Source: OLB6 sp964493635 (GTDB taxonomy: Bacteria; Bacteroidota; Ignavibacteria; Kapaibacteriales; Kapaibacteriaceae). Taken from it: a stretch of 64,000 nt of DNA. This document shows, in pieces, positions 37,255 to 44,476 of this stretch. Numbering within the stretch: position 1 is the stretch's first letter; every line of letters starts with the position of its first letter. The DNA lies in NCBI GenBank assembly GCA_964493635.1, contig CAZBOW010000003.1, forward strand, positions 77,318 through 141,317. Reading direction: 5' to 3'. Made by a program: the position numbers and the translations under genes. Under the pieces are notes generated by a model. The model saw only the letters and a program-made list of their open reading frames with translations. It ran no database searches and was not told the origin of the DNA.

Positions 37255-37659
37255 CTACAAATTCTCCGTGCAATATTCCATGAGCACTCCTCCCGTACTC
37301 TTCGGGTGGAGAAAGGCAATCAGCATGTTGTGGGCACCCGGTTGCGGCTCGGCATTGATCAGCTGGACGCCATGGCCTTCGGCCCGACGTAGGTCGTCCG
37401 TGATAGCGTCCGATCGAAAGGCAATGTGGTGGATCCCTTCACCCCGCTTGGCCAGAAACGCGGCAATCGGAGAATCGTCGTGCAGAGGTGCGGTGAGTTC
37501 AATCCGAACCTCGCCGAGTAGGAAGGAGGCAATTGCCACGCCCTGGCTCTCGACGCGTTCACGGTGGAAGTGCTGCACGTCGAAGAGCTTCGTATAGAGT
37601 TCCATCGACGCATCAAGGTTGCGCACGGCAATGCCAATGTGGTCAATCTGGGTAATCAT
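37255..37659 (-). CDS. mce: Methylmalonyl-CoA epimerase
   Basis: A 134-residue VOC-fold enzyme interconverting (R)- and (S)-methylmalonyl-CoA, linking propionate and succinyl-CoA metabolism. It shows IDHIGIAVRNLDASMELYTKLFDV, GEGIHHIAFR and STGGVLMEYCTE with the metal-binding His and Glu. It overlaps the upstream nucleotidyltransferase by 4 bp (ATGA). No mutase subunit is in the window. Confidence 0.92.
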   Translation of the reverse strand: MITQIDHIGIAVRNLDASMELYTKLFDVQHFHRERVESQGVAIASFLLGEVRIELTAPLHDDSPIAAFLAKRGEGIHHIAFRSDAITDDLRRAEGHGVQLINAEPQPGAHNMLIAFLHPKSTGGVLMEYCTENL

Positions 37660-38423
37660 AGCAGGGACGATGCGGATCGCTGAAGGAATTGCTCTGCCTC
37701 GGCAAGGTCGGCCGGAGTGTTGATACCATGAACCTCGTGCCAGCGCGGTGTTGAGAACACCCGGACGTCACGCCCGTCGTTTCGAAGAATGCCAGCGATA
37801 TCCGTCAGGTAGTATTCGCCCTGTGCATTCGATCGGCCCACGCGCGCCAGGGCGTCAAACAACACTGGTCCTTCTACGAGATACACCCCTGAATTGATTT
37901 CGTGAATTGTGCGCTCCTCCGGTGTTGCATCCTTGTGCTCGACAATCCGCTCCAGCAGATCGTCCGATCGACGCACAATGCGACCATACCCTGTTGGATC
38001 TGGAACGCGGGTGCTAAGCACTGTTAACGCGGCTCGGTGTGACCGATGTTCATCAATCATCGCTGTGAGTGTCTCTTGCGTCAGCAACGGAACGTCGCCA
38101 CTAAGGATCAGCACACTGCCGGTATAGTTGCCGAGGGCAGACTGCGTCTGAGCTACGGCATGACCCGTTCCCAGTTGTTCGGTCTGCACAACGCAGTGAG
38201 CTTCGGGCAGAGCGCTCTGCACAAAGGACGTCACTGCCTCCCGCTGGTGACCAACGATCACGACGACGGGCGTGGCGTGGAGTGCCGATGCTGTTGTTAG
38301 CACATACTGGATCAGTGGTTGCCCGCGCAAGGGGGTGAGGACTTTGGCACGCTCGGGGTTCCCCATGCGTTTGCCTTGGCCCGCGGCAAGAATAACCACG
38401 GCCAGTGAAGAGTGGTGGGTCAT
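37656..38423 (-). CDS. GlmU-like sugar-phosphate nucleotidyltransferase (N-terminal domain only)
   Basis: 255 residues: LAVVILAAGQGKRMGNPERAKVLTPLRGQPLIQYVL, TEQLGTGHAVAQ, LSGDVPLL and INSGVYLVEG match the uridylyltransferase half of GlmU. The left-handed beta-helix acetyltransferase half (another ~200 residues) is absent and the stop is clean. The enzyme could still make UDP-GlcNAc from GlcNAc-1-phosphate, but would need a separate acetyltransferase; a different sugar nucleotide is also possible. The gene lies 13 bp after panD. Confidence 0.85.
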   Translation of the reverse strand: MTHHSSLAVVILAAGQGKRMGNPERAKVLTPLRGQPLIQYVLTTASALHATPVVVIVGHQREAVTSFVQSALPEAHCVVQTEQLGTGHAVAQTQSALGNYTGSVLILSGDVPLLTQETLTAMIDEHRSHRAALTVLSTRVPDPTGYGRIVRRSDDLLERIVEHKDATPEERTIHEINSGVYLVEGPVLFDALARVGRSNAQGEYYLTDIAGILRNDGRDVRVFSTPRWHEVHGINTPADLAEAEQFLQRSASSLL

Positions 38424-38436
38424 CGCGCGTCGAGGG

Positions 38437-38832
38437 TTAGTTCTTCCGACCTACGTAGGTGTAGGCTTCAACCGAATGGGACGTGGAAACAATACGGTTG
38501 TTCTCGTCAACGAGCACAACGGTGGGTTCGAACTGACGGGCCTCCGCGTCGGGCATGGTGGTGTAGGAGATGATGATCACATCATCGCCAACCTGTCCCT
38601 TGCGTGCGGCAGCTCCATTCAGGCAGATCTCGCGATTGCCTCGCGTGCCGGGTATGACGTACGTTTCGAAACGCTCGCCATTGTTGATGTTGACCACTGA
38701 AACCTTCTCATAGGCCAGCAGGTCGGCAGCATCCATCAGGTCTTGATCGATCGTAAGACTACCTTCGTAGTACAGATCGGCCTGCGTGATGCGCGCCCGA
38801 TGGAGTTTCGATTTAAACATGACTCGGTTCAT
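38437..38832 (-). CDS. panD: Aspartate 1-decarboxylase
   Basis: This makes beta-alanine for pantothenate and coenzyme A. It has 131 residues; the proenzyme self-cleaves between G24 and S25 in ADLYYEGSLTID to create the pyruvoyl group. Conserved KSKLHRARITQADL, NGERFETYVIPG and GDDVIIISY are present. It is the first gene of the minus-strand run panD, glmU-like, mce, gpmA, TldD-like. Confidence 0.95.
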   Translation of the reverse strand: MNRVMFKSKLHRARITQADLYYEGSLTIDQDLMDAADLLAYEKVSVVNINNGERFETYVIPGTRGNREICLNGAAARKGQVGDDVIIISYTTMPDAEARQFEPTVVLVDENNRIVSTSHSVEAYTYVGRKN

Positions 38833-38854
38833 ACAGATCCTTTGGGTAAGGGAC

Positions 38855-38882
38855 TTGCAAAGTTACCGCTTTCGTATCTTGC
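38855..38882 (+). promoter_or_regulatory. Probable promoter of the AtuA-like gene
   Basis: A TTG at 38855-38857 is followed after 17 bp by TATCTTGC (38875-38882), a near match to TAnnTTTG. It lies just before the duplicated ATG segment at 38890-38917. Confidence 0.4.
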
Positions 38883-38889
38883 CGACGCT

Positions 38890-38917
38890 ATGAGAGTACA
38901 ACGATGAGAGTACAACT
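38890..38917 (+). repeat. Tandem 14-bp duplication creating a 5-codon leader frame
   Basis: ATGAGAGTACAAC occurs at 38890 and again at 38904, separated by one base. The second copy is the gene start. The first gives ATG plus four codons (Met-Arg-Val-Gln-Arg) and a TGA that overlaps the gene's ATG (ATGA). It is either a translated minicistron or a neutral duplication. Confidence 0.7.
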
Positions 38918-39239
38918 GTCCAAACTTGCCCATGCCCGAAGCGGCGACAAGGGCGACGCTGCCAACTGCGGCGTTATTGCATTCAAGGAAGCCTACTACC
39001 CGGTGCTCTGCGATGTTCTGACTGCCGAACGAGTCAAAGCGCACTTTGAGGGAATCTGCCTTGGTCCGGTGGATCGCTATGAGTTGCCGAATCTCTGGGC
39101 ACTAAACTTTGTGCTCCACAATACGCTAGGTGGCGGTGGCACGGTGTCGCTGAAACTGGATGCACAAGGCAAGACCATTGCCTCGGCAATGTTGCTGATG
39201 GAGGTCGAGGTTCCCGACAACCTGTTGGACGAACGTTGA
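38904..39239 (+). CDS. AtuA-like ferredoxin-fold protein
   Basis: A 111-residue protein matching the C-terminal domain of AtuA (acyclic terpene utilisation): LAHARSGDKGDAANCGVI, GPVDRYELPNLWALNFVLHNTLGGGGTVSLKLDAQGKT. In other bacteria this domain is fused to or encoded next to the AtuA/DUF1446 core and acyl-CoA carboxylase genes; here it stands alone. Its function by itself is unknown. ATG 38904 is the start; see the 14-bp duplication. Confidence 0.8.
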   Translation: MRVQLSKLAHARSGDKGDAANCGVIAFKEAYYPVLCDVLTAERVKAHFEGICLGPVDRYELPNLWALNFVLHNTLGGGGTVSLKLDAQGKTIASAMLLMEVEVPDNLLDER

Positions 39240-39248
39240 ACGAACGCC

Positions 39249-39710
39249 TTAGCGTCCCGACGGCCGCAGTGGGCTACCCAGGCCACACGCCGATTCGAGC
39301 GAGGTTAAGACCGGTCGCATCCACTCCTTGACAATCTCATCCGACCAGCGTTTGTCCCACGTTTGCTTGACGTCGCTGCCGTCCTTTCGGGTCGATACGC
39401 TCCACACCTCTACAATCACCGAGTCAACGCGGTGTTGAATCTTCCATGTTCGAACCAAGGACTCGTAGCGCCAAGCGACGTCGGTGATGGAGTCCTGCAC
39501 CATCAAGATTCCGTGGTCACGATCCTGCTCTGCAACCGTGTAGCCATTTCGCTCGAAGATGTTCGCCGCTGTTCGCATGTACTCGCTCCGCTCGACGGGG
39601 CAGTGCAGAACCATTGGGCGAGGCTTGGCCAGATAGTTGTAGGAGCAGCCGCCAAGGGTGGCTGCGCTGGTTACCACCAGCAGTAGAAGGATGCGACGAG
39701 CATTGATCAT
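39249..39710 (-). CDS. Hypothetical lipoprotein
   Basis: 153 residues with a lipoprotein signal (LLLLVVTSAATLGGC, lipidated Cys about C22). The mature part is a small alpha/beta domain (YMRTAANIFERNGYTVAEQDRDHGILMVQDS) resembling DUF4136-like or similar envelope lipoproteins, but I do not recognise the family. It converges on the AtuA-like gene (9-bp spacing). Confidence 0.7.
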   Translation of the reverse strand: MINARRILLLLVVTSAATLGGCSYNYLAKPRPMVLHCPVERSEYMRTAANIFERNGYTVAEQDRDHGILMVQDSITDVAWRYESLVRTWKIQHRVDSVIVEVWSVSTRKDGSDVKQTWDKRWSDEIVKEWMRPVLTSLESACGLGSPLRPSGR

Positions 39711-39731
39711 GCTTCGAAATTAACACGTGCC

Positions 39732-39739
39732 TACCTTTG
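39732..39739 (+). promoter_or_regulatory. -7 promoter element of kynU
   Basis: TACCTTTG matches TAnnTTTG exactly, 44 bp before the kynU ATG, in the divergent space shared with the lipoprotein gene. Confidence 0.55.
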
Positions 39740-39783
39740 TAGGACCCTACACGACCGGTTTCGATCGATTTTTAAGGAAGTTC

Positions 39784-41076
39784 ATGTCCACCCCGTCCGA
39801 TCTCCACACAACACATGCTGAACGGGCAGCAGCCCTGGATGCTGCTGATCCCTTAGCTGCATTCCGCGAGCGATTCATCTTTCCCGAAACCTCGGCCGAG
39901 CGTGTCGTGTACTTCACGGGAAACTCGTTGGGGTTGCAACCGTCCACGACGGCAGCCTACGTCCAGCAGGAACTCGACGACTGGGCACGCCTAGCGGTGG
40001 ACGGACACCTTTCGGCACGGCAGCCATGGTGGAGCTATCACCACCAGTTCAAAGAGCCCCTTGCAATGATTGTGGGAGCCAAGCCGCAGGAAGTGGTTGC
40101 CATGAATACGCTTACGGTAAACCTGCACCTGATGCTGGCATCATTCTACAAGCCAACACCGGAGCGCTACAAGGTGCTGATGGTGGGTCATGAGTTTCCG
40201 TCGGATCGCTATGCTGTTGCCTCGCAACTGCAGTGGCATGGATTCGACCCTCACGAAGCCCTTCTCGAGGTGGAGCCAGCTCCGGGCAGCTTCGAGATTA
40301 CCGACGACCACATCGTCTCGGCCATTGAAACGCATGCCGATTCGCTGGCACTGGTGATGATGAGCGCCGTGCATTACTATAGTGGTCAGTTGTTTCCCTT
40401 GGAGCTCGTCACACGTACGGCCCATGCTGTGGGAGCTGTGGTTGGCTTCGATCTCGCACACGCTGCGGGAAACATTCAGCCACGTCTGCATGAAGTGGGT
40501 GCCGACTTTGCCGTGTGGTGCAGCTATAAGTACCTCAACTCCGGTCCCGGTGGGGTTGGTGGTGCATTTGTGCACGAGCGTCACGCACACCGTACCGATC
40601 TCGTGCGGCTTGCGGGGTGGTGGGGGAACGATGAATCCACGCGGTTCCAGATGCAGCATGATTTCGTGCCGACACCCGGTGCCGACGGATGGCAACTGTC
40701 GAATGCCCAAATTTTACCGATGGCTGCCCACAAGGCGTCGCTGGATCTCTTCACGGAGGCCGGCATGGATCGGATCTCGGCAAAGCGGGATCAGCTTACG
40801 GGATTTGCGTGGGACGTGATCACGCAGGTGATTGCCGGGCGTACGGACGTTCGCATCATTACACCCGCCGATCCCAGCCGTCGCGGTGCACAGTTGTCGA
40901 TCCAGTTTGATCTGAATGGTCGGGCCGTGTTCGAAGCCCTGACGCGCAAAGGTGTTGTGGTGGATTGGCGCGTACCAAATGTGATCCGAATGGCTCCGGC
41001 GCCCCTGTATAACACCTACTCGGATGTGGCGCTGTTTGGCAAGTTCTTGGCCGAAGCGCTCAGGGAGACAGCCTAA
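39784..41076 (+). CDS. kynU: Kynureninase
   Basis: A PLP enzyme splitting kynurenine (or 3-hydroxykynurenine) to anthranilate and alanine; 430 residues from ATG 39784. The frame is open further 5' but that part spans the promoter. Motifs: VYFTGNSLGLQP, LTVNLHLMLASFY, GFDLAHAAGN (PLP Asp) and CSYKYLNSGPGGVGG (Schiff-base Lys), then RLAGWWG. No other kynurenine-pathway gene is present, so whether it serves tryptophan breakdown or NAD synthesis cannot be told. Confidence 0.95.
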   Translation: MSTPSDLHTTHAERAAALDAADPLAAFRERFIFPETSAERVVYFTGNSLGLQPSTTAAYVQQELDDWARLAVDGHLSARQPWWSYHHQFKEPLAMIVGAKPQEVVAMNTLTVNLHLMLASFYKPTPERYKVLMVGHEFPSDRYAVASQLQWHGFDPHEALLEVEPAPGSFEITDDHIVSAIETHADSLALVMMSAVHYYSGQLFPLELVTRTAHAVGAVVGFDLAHAAGNIQPRLHEVGADFAVWCSYKYLNSGPGGVGGAFVHERHAHRTDLVRLAGWWGNDESTRFQMQHDFVPTPGADGWQLSNAQILPMAAHKASLDLFTEAGMDRISAKRDQLTGFAWDVITQVIAGRTDVRIITPADPSRRGAQLSIQFDLNGRAVFEALTRKGVVVDWRVPNVIRMAPAPLYNTYSDVALFGKFLAEALRETA

Positions 41077-41077
41077 C

Positions 41078-41839
41078 ATGAATATTCAACGCTATGTGGT
41101 TGGCCGTCGCGCAGTGGCAGAAGCATTAGAGTCGGCGCTTCCTCTGGAGAAGATCTTTCTCAGCTACGGTGTCGACGATGCTCCGCTAAACCGCATCCGA
41201 GCCCAGGCTGATCGTCGGAAAGTTCCATGTGCCACGATGGATCGCCGGAAGTTTCAACAGCTGGAACGTGATCTTGGCGTGGCACGCAATGATGCTCAAG
41301 GCGTGATTGCACTGCGACCCGTGCGCGACCCAGTTACGCTTGAACAGTTGCTGACTGATGCCCGAGCCGCTGCGGAAACTCCGCTGCTGGTGGTATTGGA
41401 CGGCATCACCGATCCACATAACCTGGGTGCCATTGCTCGCAGCGCCGAGGCGGCCGGTGCTGCCGGACTGATCATTCCCGAACTCTACACTGCTCCGGTG
41501 ACGCCCACGGCGGTGAAGGCCTCGGCGGGCGCGCTGGAACACCTTCCTCTTGCGAAGGTTCAACGTGTGTCCACGGCCTTGGCCGCTTGTGCCGAGGCGG
41601 GGTGGACCATTATTGGCACGGCTGTTCCCGCAACCGATGCCTACGATGCCGTTGATTACTGTCGGCCAACCATCATTGTGATCGGTAGCGAGGGCGAGGG
41701 GCTCCATCAGCGCGTCCTGGATCAGTGCCACCACGTTGTAGAGATTCCCATGCAGGGGCGGATTGGTTCGCTGAATGCATCGGTGGCGGCTGGGGTGGTC
41801 TTGTTCGAAGTTGTGCGCCAGCGCCGTGCTCGCAGCTAG
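41078..41839 (+). CDS. rlmB: TrmH/SpoU-family RNA 2'-O-methyltransferase, RlmB-like
   Basis: 253 residues. An N-terminal substrate-binding domain (VVGRRAVAEALESALPLEKIFL) leads to the SPOUT domain with motif 1 DGITDPHNLGAIARSAEAAG, motif 2 IVIGSEGEGLHQ and motif 3 IPMQGRIGSLNASVAAGVVLFE. This is the arrangement of RlmB, which methylates G2251 of 23S rRNA; the exact target is inferred. It starts one base after the kynU stop. Confidence 0.92.
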   Translation: MNIQRYVVGRRAVAEALESALPLEKIFLSYGVDDAPLNRIRAQADRRKVPCATMDRRKFQQLERDLGVARNDAQGVIALRPVRDPVTLEQLLTDARAAAETPLLVVLDGITDPHNLGAIARSAEAAGAAGLIIPELYTAPVTPTAVKASAGALEHLPLAKVQRVSTALAACAEAGWTIIGTAVPATDAYDAVDYCRPTIIVIGSEGEGLHQRVLDQCHHVVEIPMQGRIGSLNASVAAGVVLFEVVRQRRARS

Positions 41840-41865
41840 GCCGCACCCGACCAACGTCCTGGACC

Positions 41866-41873
41866 TATCTTTG
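41866..41873 (+). promoter_or_regulatory. -7 promoter element of lysS
   Basis: TATCTTTG, an exact TAnnTTTG match, lies 37 bp before the lysS ATG in the 71-bp space after rlmB. Confidence 0.55.
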
Positions 41874-41910
41874 TCCTCTGATTGTCTTCCACGAACCTCA
41901 TAGATCAACG

Positions 41911-43434
41911 ATGTCAGAATCCCGCAACGAACAAGAAGAACAGCGCCGCGTCAAGCTGGCGGAGATACGGGCCATGGGTGTGGAGCCCTACCCGCCGTCC
42001 TTTGCCAAGACGCATGATGCGCACGCGATTCACGAGGGTTTCTCAGCCGAGACGGCGGCGGACTTTTCCAACGTGGCCGTAGCTGGACGCATCATGGCCC
42101 TTCGGCGGATGGGCAAGGCCACGTTCTGTCACGTGCAGGATCACAGCGGACGTATTCAGATCTACTTCAAGCGCGACGACATCGGTGAACAGGCCTACGA
42201 CGTCCTAAAAAAGCTCGATCTGGGCGACATCATCGGAACCGAAGGCTATGTCTTCAGTACCCAGACGGGCGAAACCACGGTGTATGCCCGAACGTTCACC
42301 CTGCTGACAAAGTCCGTGGCCATGATTCCGCTGGCCAAGGAGGAAGTGGCCGACGACGGCACGGTAACCCGGTACGACGCCTTTGCCGATAAGGAACAAC
42401 GGTACCGGAAGCGATACCTGGACCTGATCGCGAATCCAGATATCAAGCAAACGTTTATCACGCGCTCGAAGGTGATCTCCGCAATGCGTCAATACTTTGA
42501 CGAGCGTGGCTGGTTAGAGGTGGAAACGCCGATTCTCCAACCGCTCTATGGAGGAGCAACGGCACGGCCATTTGTGACTCATCACAATGCGCTGGACGTG
42601 GAGCTCTACCTGCGCATCGCCGATGAGCTCTATCTGAAGCGGCTGATTGTAGGGGGCTTTGAAGGCGTCTACGAGATCTCGAAGAACTTCCGCAACGAGG
42701 GGATGGACAAGACCCATAACCCCGAGTTCACCTCCATGGAGATCTATGTTGCCTACAAGGACTACCTCTGGATGATGGACATGACGGAGAACCTTCTCCA
42801 CAGTCTGGTGCAGAAGGTGCACGGAGGCAGCACCGTATCGGTCAGTGGTGTCGACATTAGCTTCGCAACGCCGTTTCGACGTGCCAAGTTGTTCGATCTG
42901 TTCGAGCAGTACACCGGAATGCAACTGCGAGGATTAGGTCGCGAGGCACTGGTGGAGGCCGCTGGCGTGATTGGCGTATCGGTAGACCCATCATGGAGTG
43001 CGATGAAGATTCTCGATGAGATCTTTAGCGAGCGTGTCGAACACCATCTTGTGCAACCCACGTTTGTGATGGACTATCCGGTGGAGATGTCGCCGCTGGC
43101 GAAGGCCCACCGATCGGAGCCGGGGTTGGTGGAGCGCTTCGAGCTCTTCATCAATGGCAAGGAGATTGCCAATGCCTTTAGCGAGCTCAACGACCCGATC
43201 GATCAGCGCGAGCGCCTCGAAGATCAGGCTCGCATCCGAGCTGCCGGCGATGATGAAGCCATGGTTGTCGACGAAGACTTTCTGCACGCCATCGAGGTGG
43301 GATTGCCTCCGACAGCTGGATTAGGTATTGGTATCGATCGCTTGGTGATGCTACTCACGGACAATGCGTCCATTCGTGATGTGGTGTTCTTCCCTCAGAT
43401 GCGTCCCGAACGAAGCAGCCAGCATCATGACTGA
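41911..43434 (+). CDS. lysS: Lysyl-tRNA synthetase, class II
   Basis: 507 residues from ATG 41911. An OB-fold anticodon-binding domain (VAGRIMALRRMGKATFCHVQDHSGRIQIYF) is followed by the catalytic core: motif 1 around IKQTFITRSKVISAMRQYFDERGWLEVETPILQP, motif 2 FRNEGMDKTHNPEFTSMEIYVAY and motif 3 GLGIGIDRLVMLLTDNASIRDVVFFP. Its end overlaps the M50 protease gene by 8 bp. Confidence 0.97.
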   Translation: MSESRNEQEEQRRVKLAEIRAMGVEPYPPSFAKTHDAHAIHEGFSAETAADFSNVAVAGRIMALRRMGKATFCHVQDHSGRIQIYFKRDDIGEQAYDVLKKLDLGDIIGTEGYVFSTQTGETTVYARTFTLLTKSVAMIPLAKEEVADDGTVTRYDAFADKEQRYRKRYLDLIANPDIKQTFITRSKVISAMRQYFDERGWLEVETPILQPLYGGATARPFVTHHNALDVELYLRIADELYLKRLIVGGFEGVYEISKNFRNEGMDKTHNPEFTSMEIYVAYKDYLWMMDMTENLLHSLVQKVHGGSTVSVSGVDISFATPFRRAKLFDLFEQYTGMQLRGLGREALVEAAGVIGVSVDPSWSAMKILDEIFSERVEHHLVQPTFVMDYPVEMSPLAKAHRSEPGLVERFELFINGKEIANAFSELNDPIDQRERLEDQARIRAAGDDEAMVVDEDFLHAIEVGLPPTAGLGIGIDRLVMLLTDNASIRDVVFFPQMRPERSSQHHD

Positions 43435-44476
43435 TCTACCGTTCGGCACGCGTCGACCGCGCGACCGCTACTGGCTCCATGCCGCTCTGTTTGTTCTTAC
43501 GTTCCTCAGCACGATGATGGCCGGAGCGCAGTGGGCTGGTTTGTCCGCTGAGGCCTTTAGTGAAATCACCAACTGGGGGGCAGGTCTGACGTATGCCGTC
43601 TTGATCATGCTCTTTCTGAGTGCGCACGAGTTTGGACACTACATCGCTGCCCGCATTCATGGCGTTGATGCAACGCTTCCGTACTTCATCCCGATGCCTC
43701 TGATTCTGTTCGGAACCATGGGTGCCGTCATTCGCACGCGATCGGTAATCCCACGGCGGACGGTGTTGTTCGATATCGGTATTGCCGGCCCGCTGTCGGG
43801 CTTCATTGTGAGCCTGGGTATTCTTGTCTATGGGTTCACCCATCTACCGCCCATCGAGTCCCTGTATAGCATCCATCCGGAGTACGCTGCGCAGGGGACC
43901 ATTCCGGCTACCGGGATGTTCTTCGGTGATACGATCCTGTTTTCTGCCTTCCGCTCATGGTTTGTCGATGCCGGACAGTGGATGCCACCGATGAATGAGT
44001 TCTACCACTACCCCTTCCTGTGCGTGGGGTGGTTTGGCTTGTTCGTTACGGCCCTGAATTTGGCCCCGTTCGGCAGCTTAGATGGTGGCCATGTGCTGTA
44101 TGCGCTGGTAGGTGGCCTTTGGCAACGCAGGATTGCACGCCTCTTGTGGTGGTCGGTATTCACGTTGGGCATCTTGAGTTTGGTGGGTATCATCAACCTG
44201 TATCTGCAGGAGCCCTCGCCCTCGGCCTTTGTGGTGTTCCTTCAGAACACGATTGGCGAGCCCCTTGCCGCCATCGACCGCGCTGTGCCGTGGTTATTCC
44301 ATGTAGGTGAGGGGTGGCTGGTGTGGGCGCTCTTTGTGCGCTTTTTGGTCAAGGTTGATCATCCGGAACTGCCAGATCAAGAGTCGTTAGGGACGGGACG
44401 GAAGCTGCTGGGCTGGGTCTCGATGCTCATTCTTGTCTTGTGCATGCCCGCACAGATCATCTACGTGGTTGGATGA
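43427..44476 (+). CDS. Site-2 protease family (M50) membrane protein
   Basis: 349 residues with multiple helices and the intramembrane zinc motif SAHEFGHYIAAR plus the third-ligand segment NLAPFGSLDGGHVLYAL, so the protease should be active. It may process membrane-bound regulators; the substrate is unknown. The ATG 43427 lies inside the end of lysS, and the stop overlaps the next gene by 4 bp (ATGA), forming a lysS-M50-GT39 unit. Confidence 0.9.
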   Translation: MTDLPFGTRRPRDRYWLHAALFVLTFLSTMMAGAQWAGLSAEAFSEITNWGAGLTYAVLIMLFLSAHEFGHYIAARIHGVDATLPYFIPMPLILFGTMGAVIRTRSVIPRRTVLFDIGIAGPLSGFIVSLGILVYGFTHLPPIESLYSIHPEYAAQGTIPATGMFFGDTILFSAFRSWFVDAGQWMPPMNEFYHYPFLCVGWFGLFVTALNLAPFGSLDGGHVLYALVGGLWQRRIARLLWWSVFTLGILSLVGIINLYLQEPSPSAFVVFLQNTIGEPLAAIDRAVPWLFHVGEGWLVWALFVRFLVKVDHPELPDQESLGTGRKLLGWVSMLILVLCMPAQIIYVVG

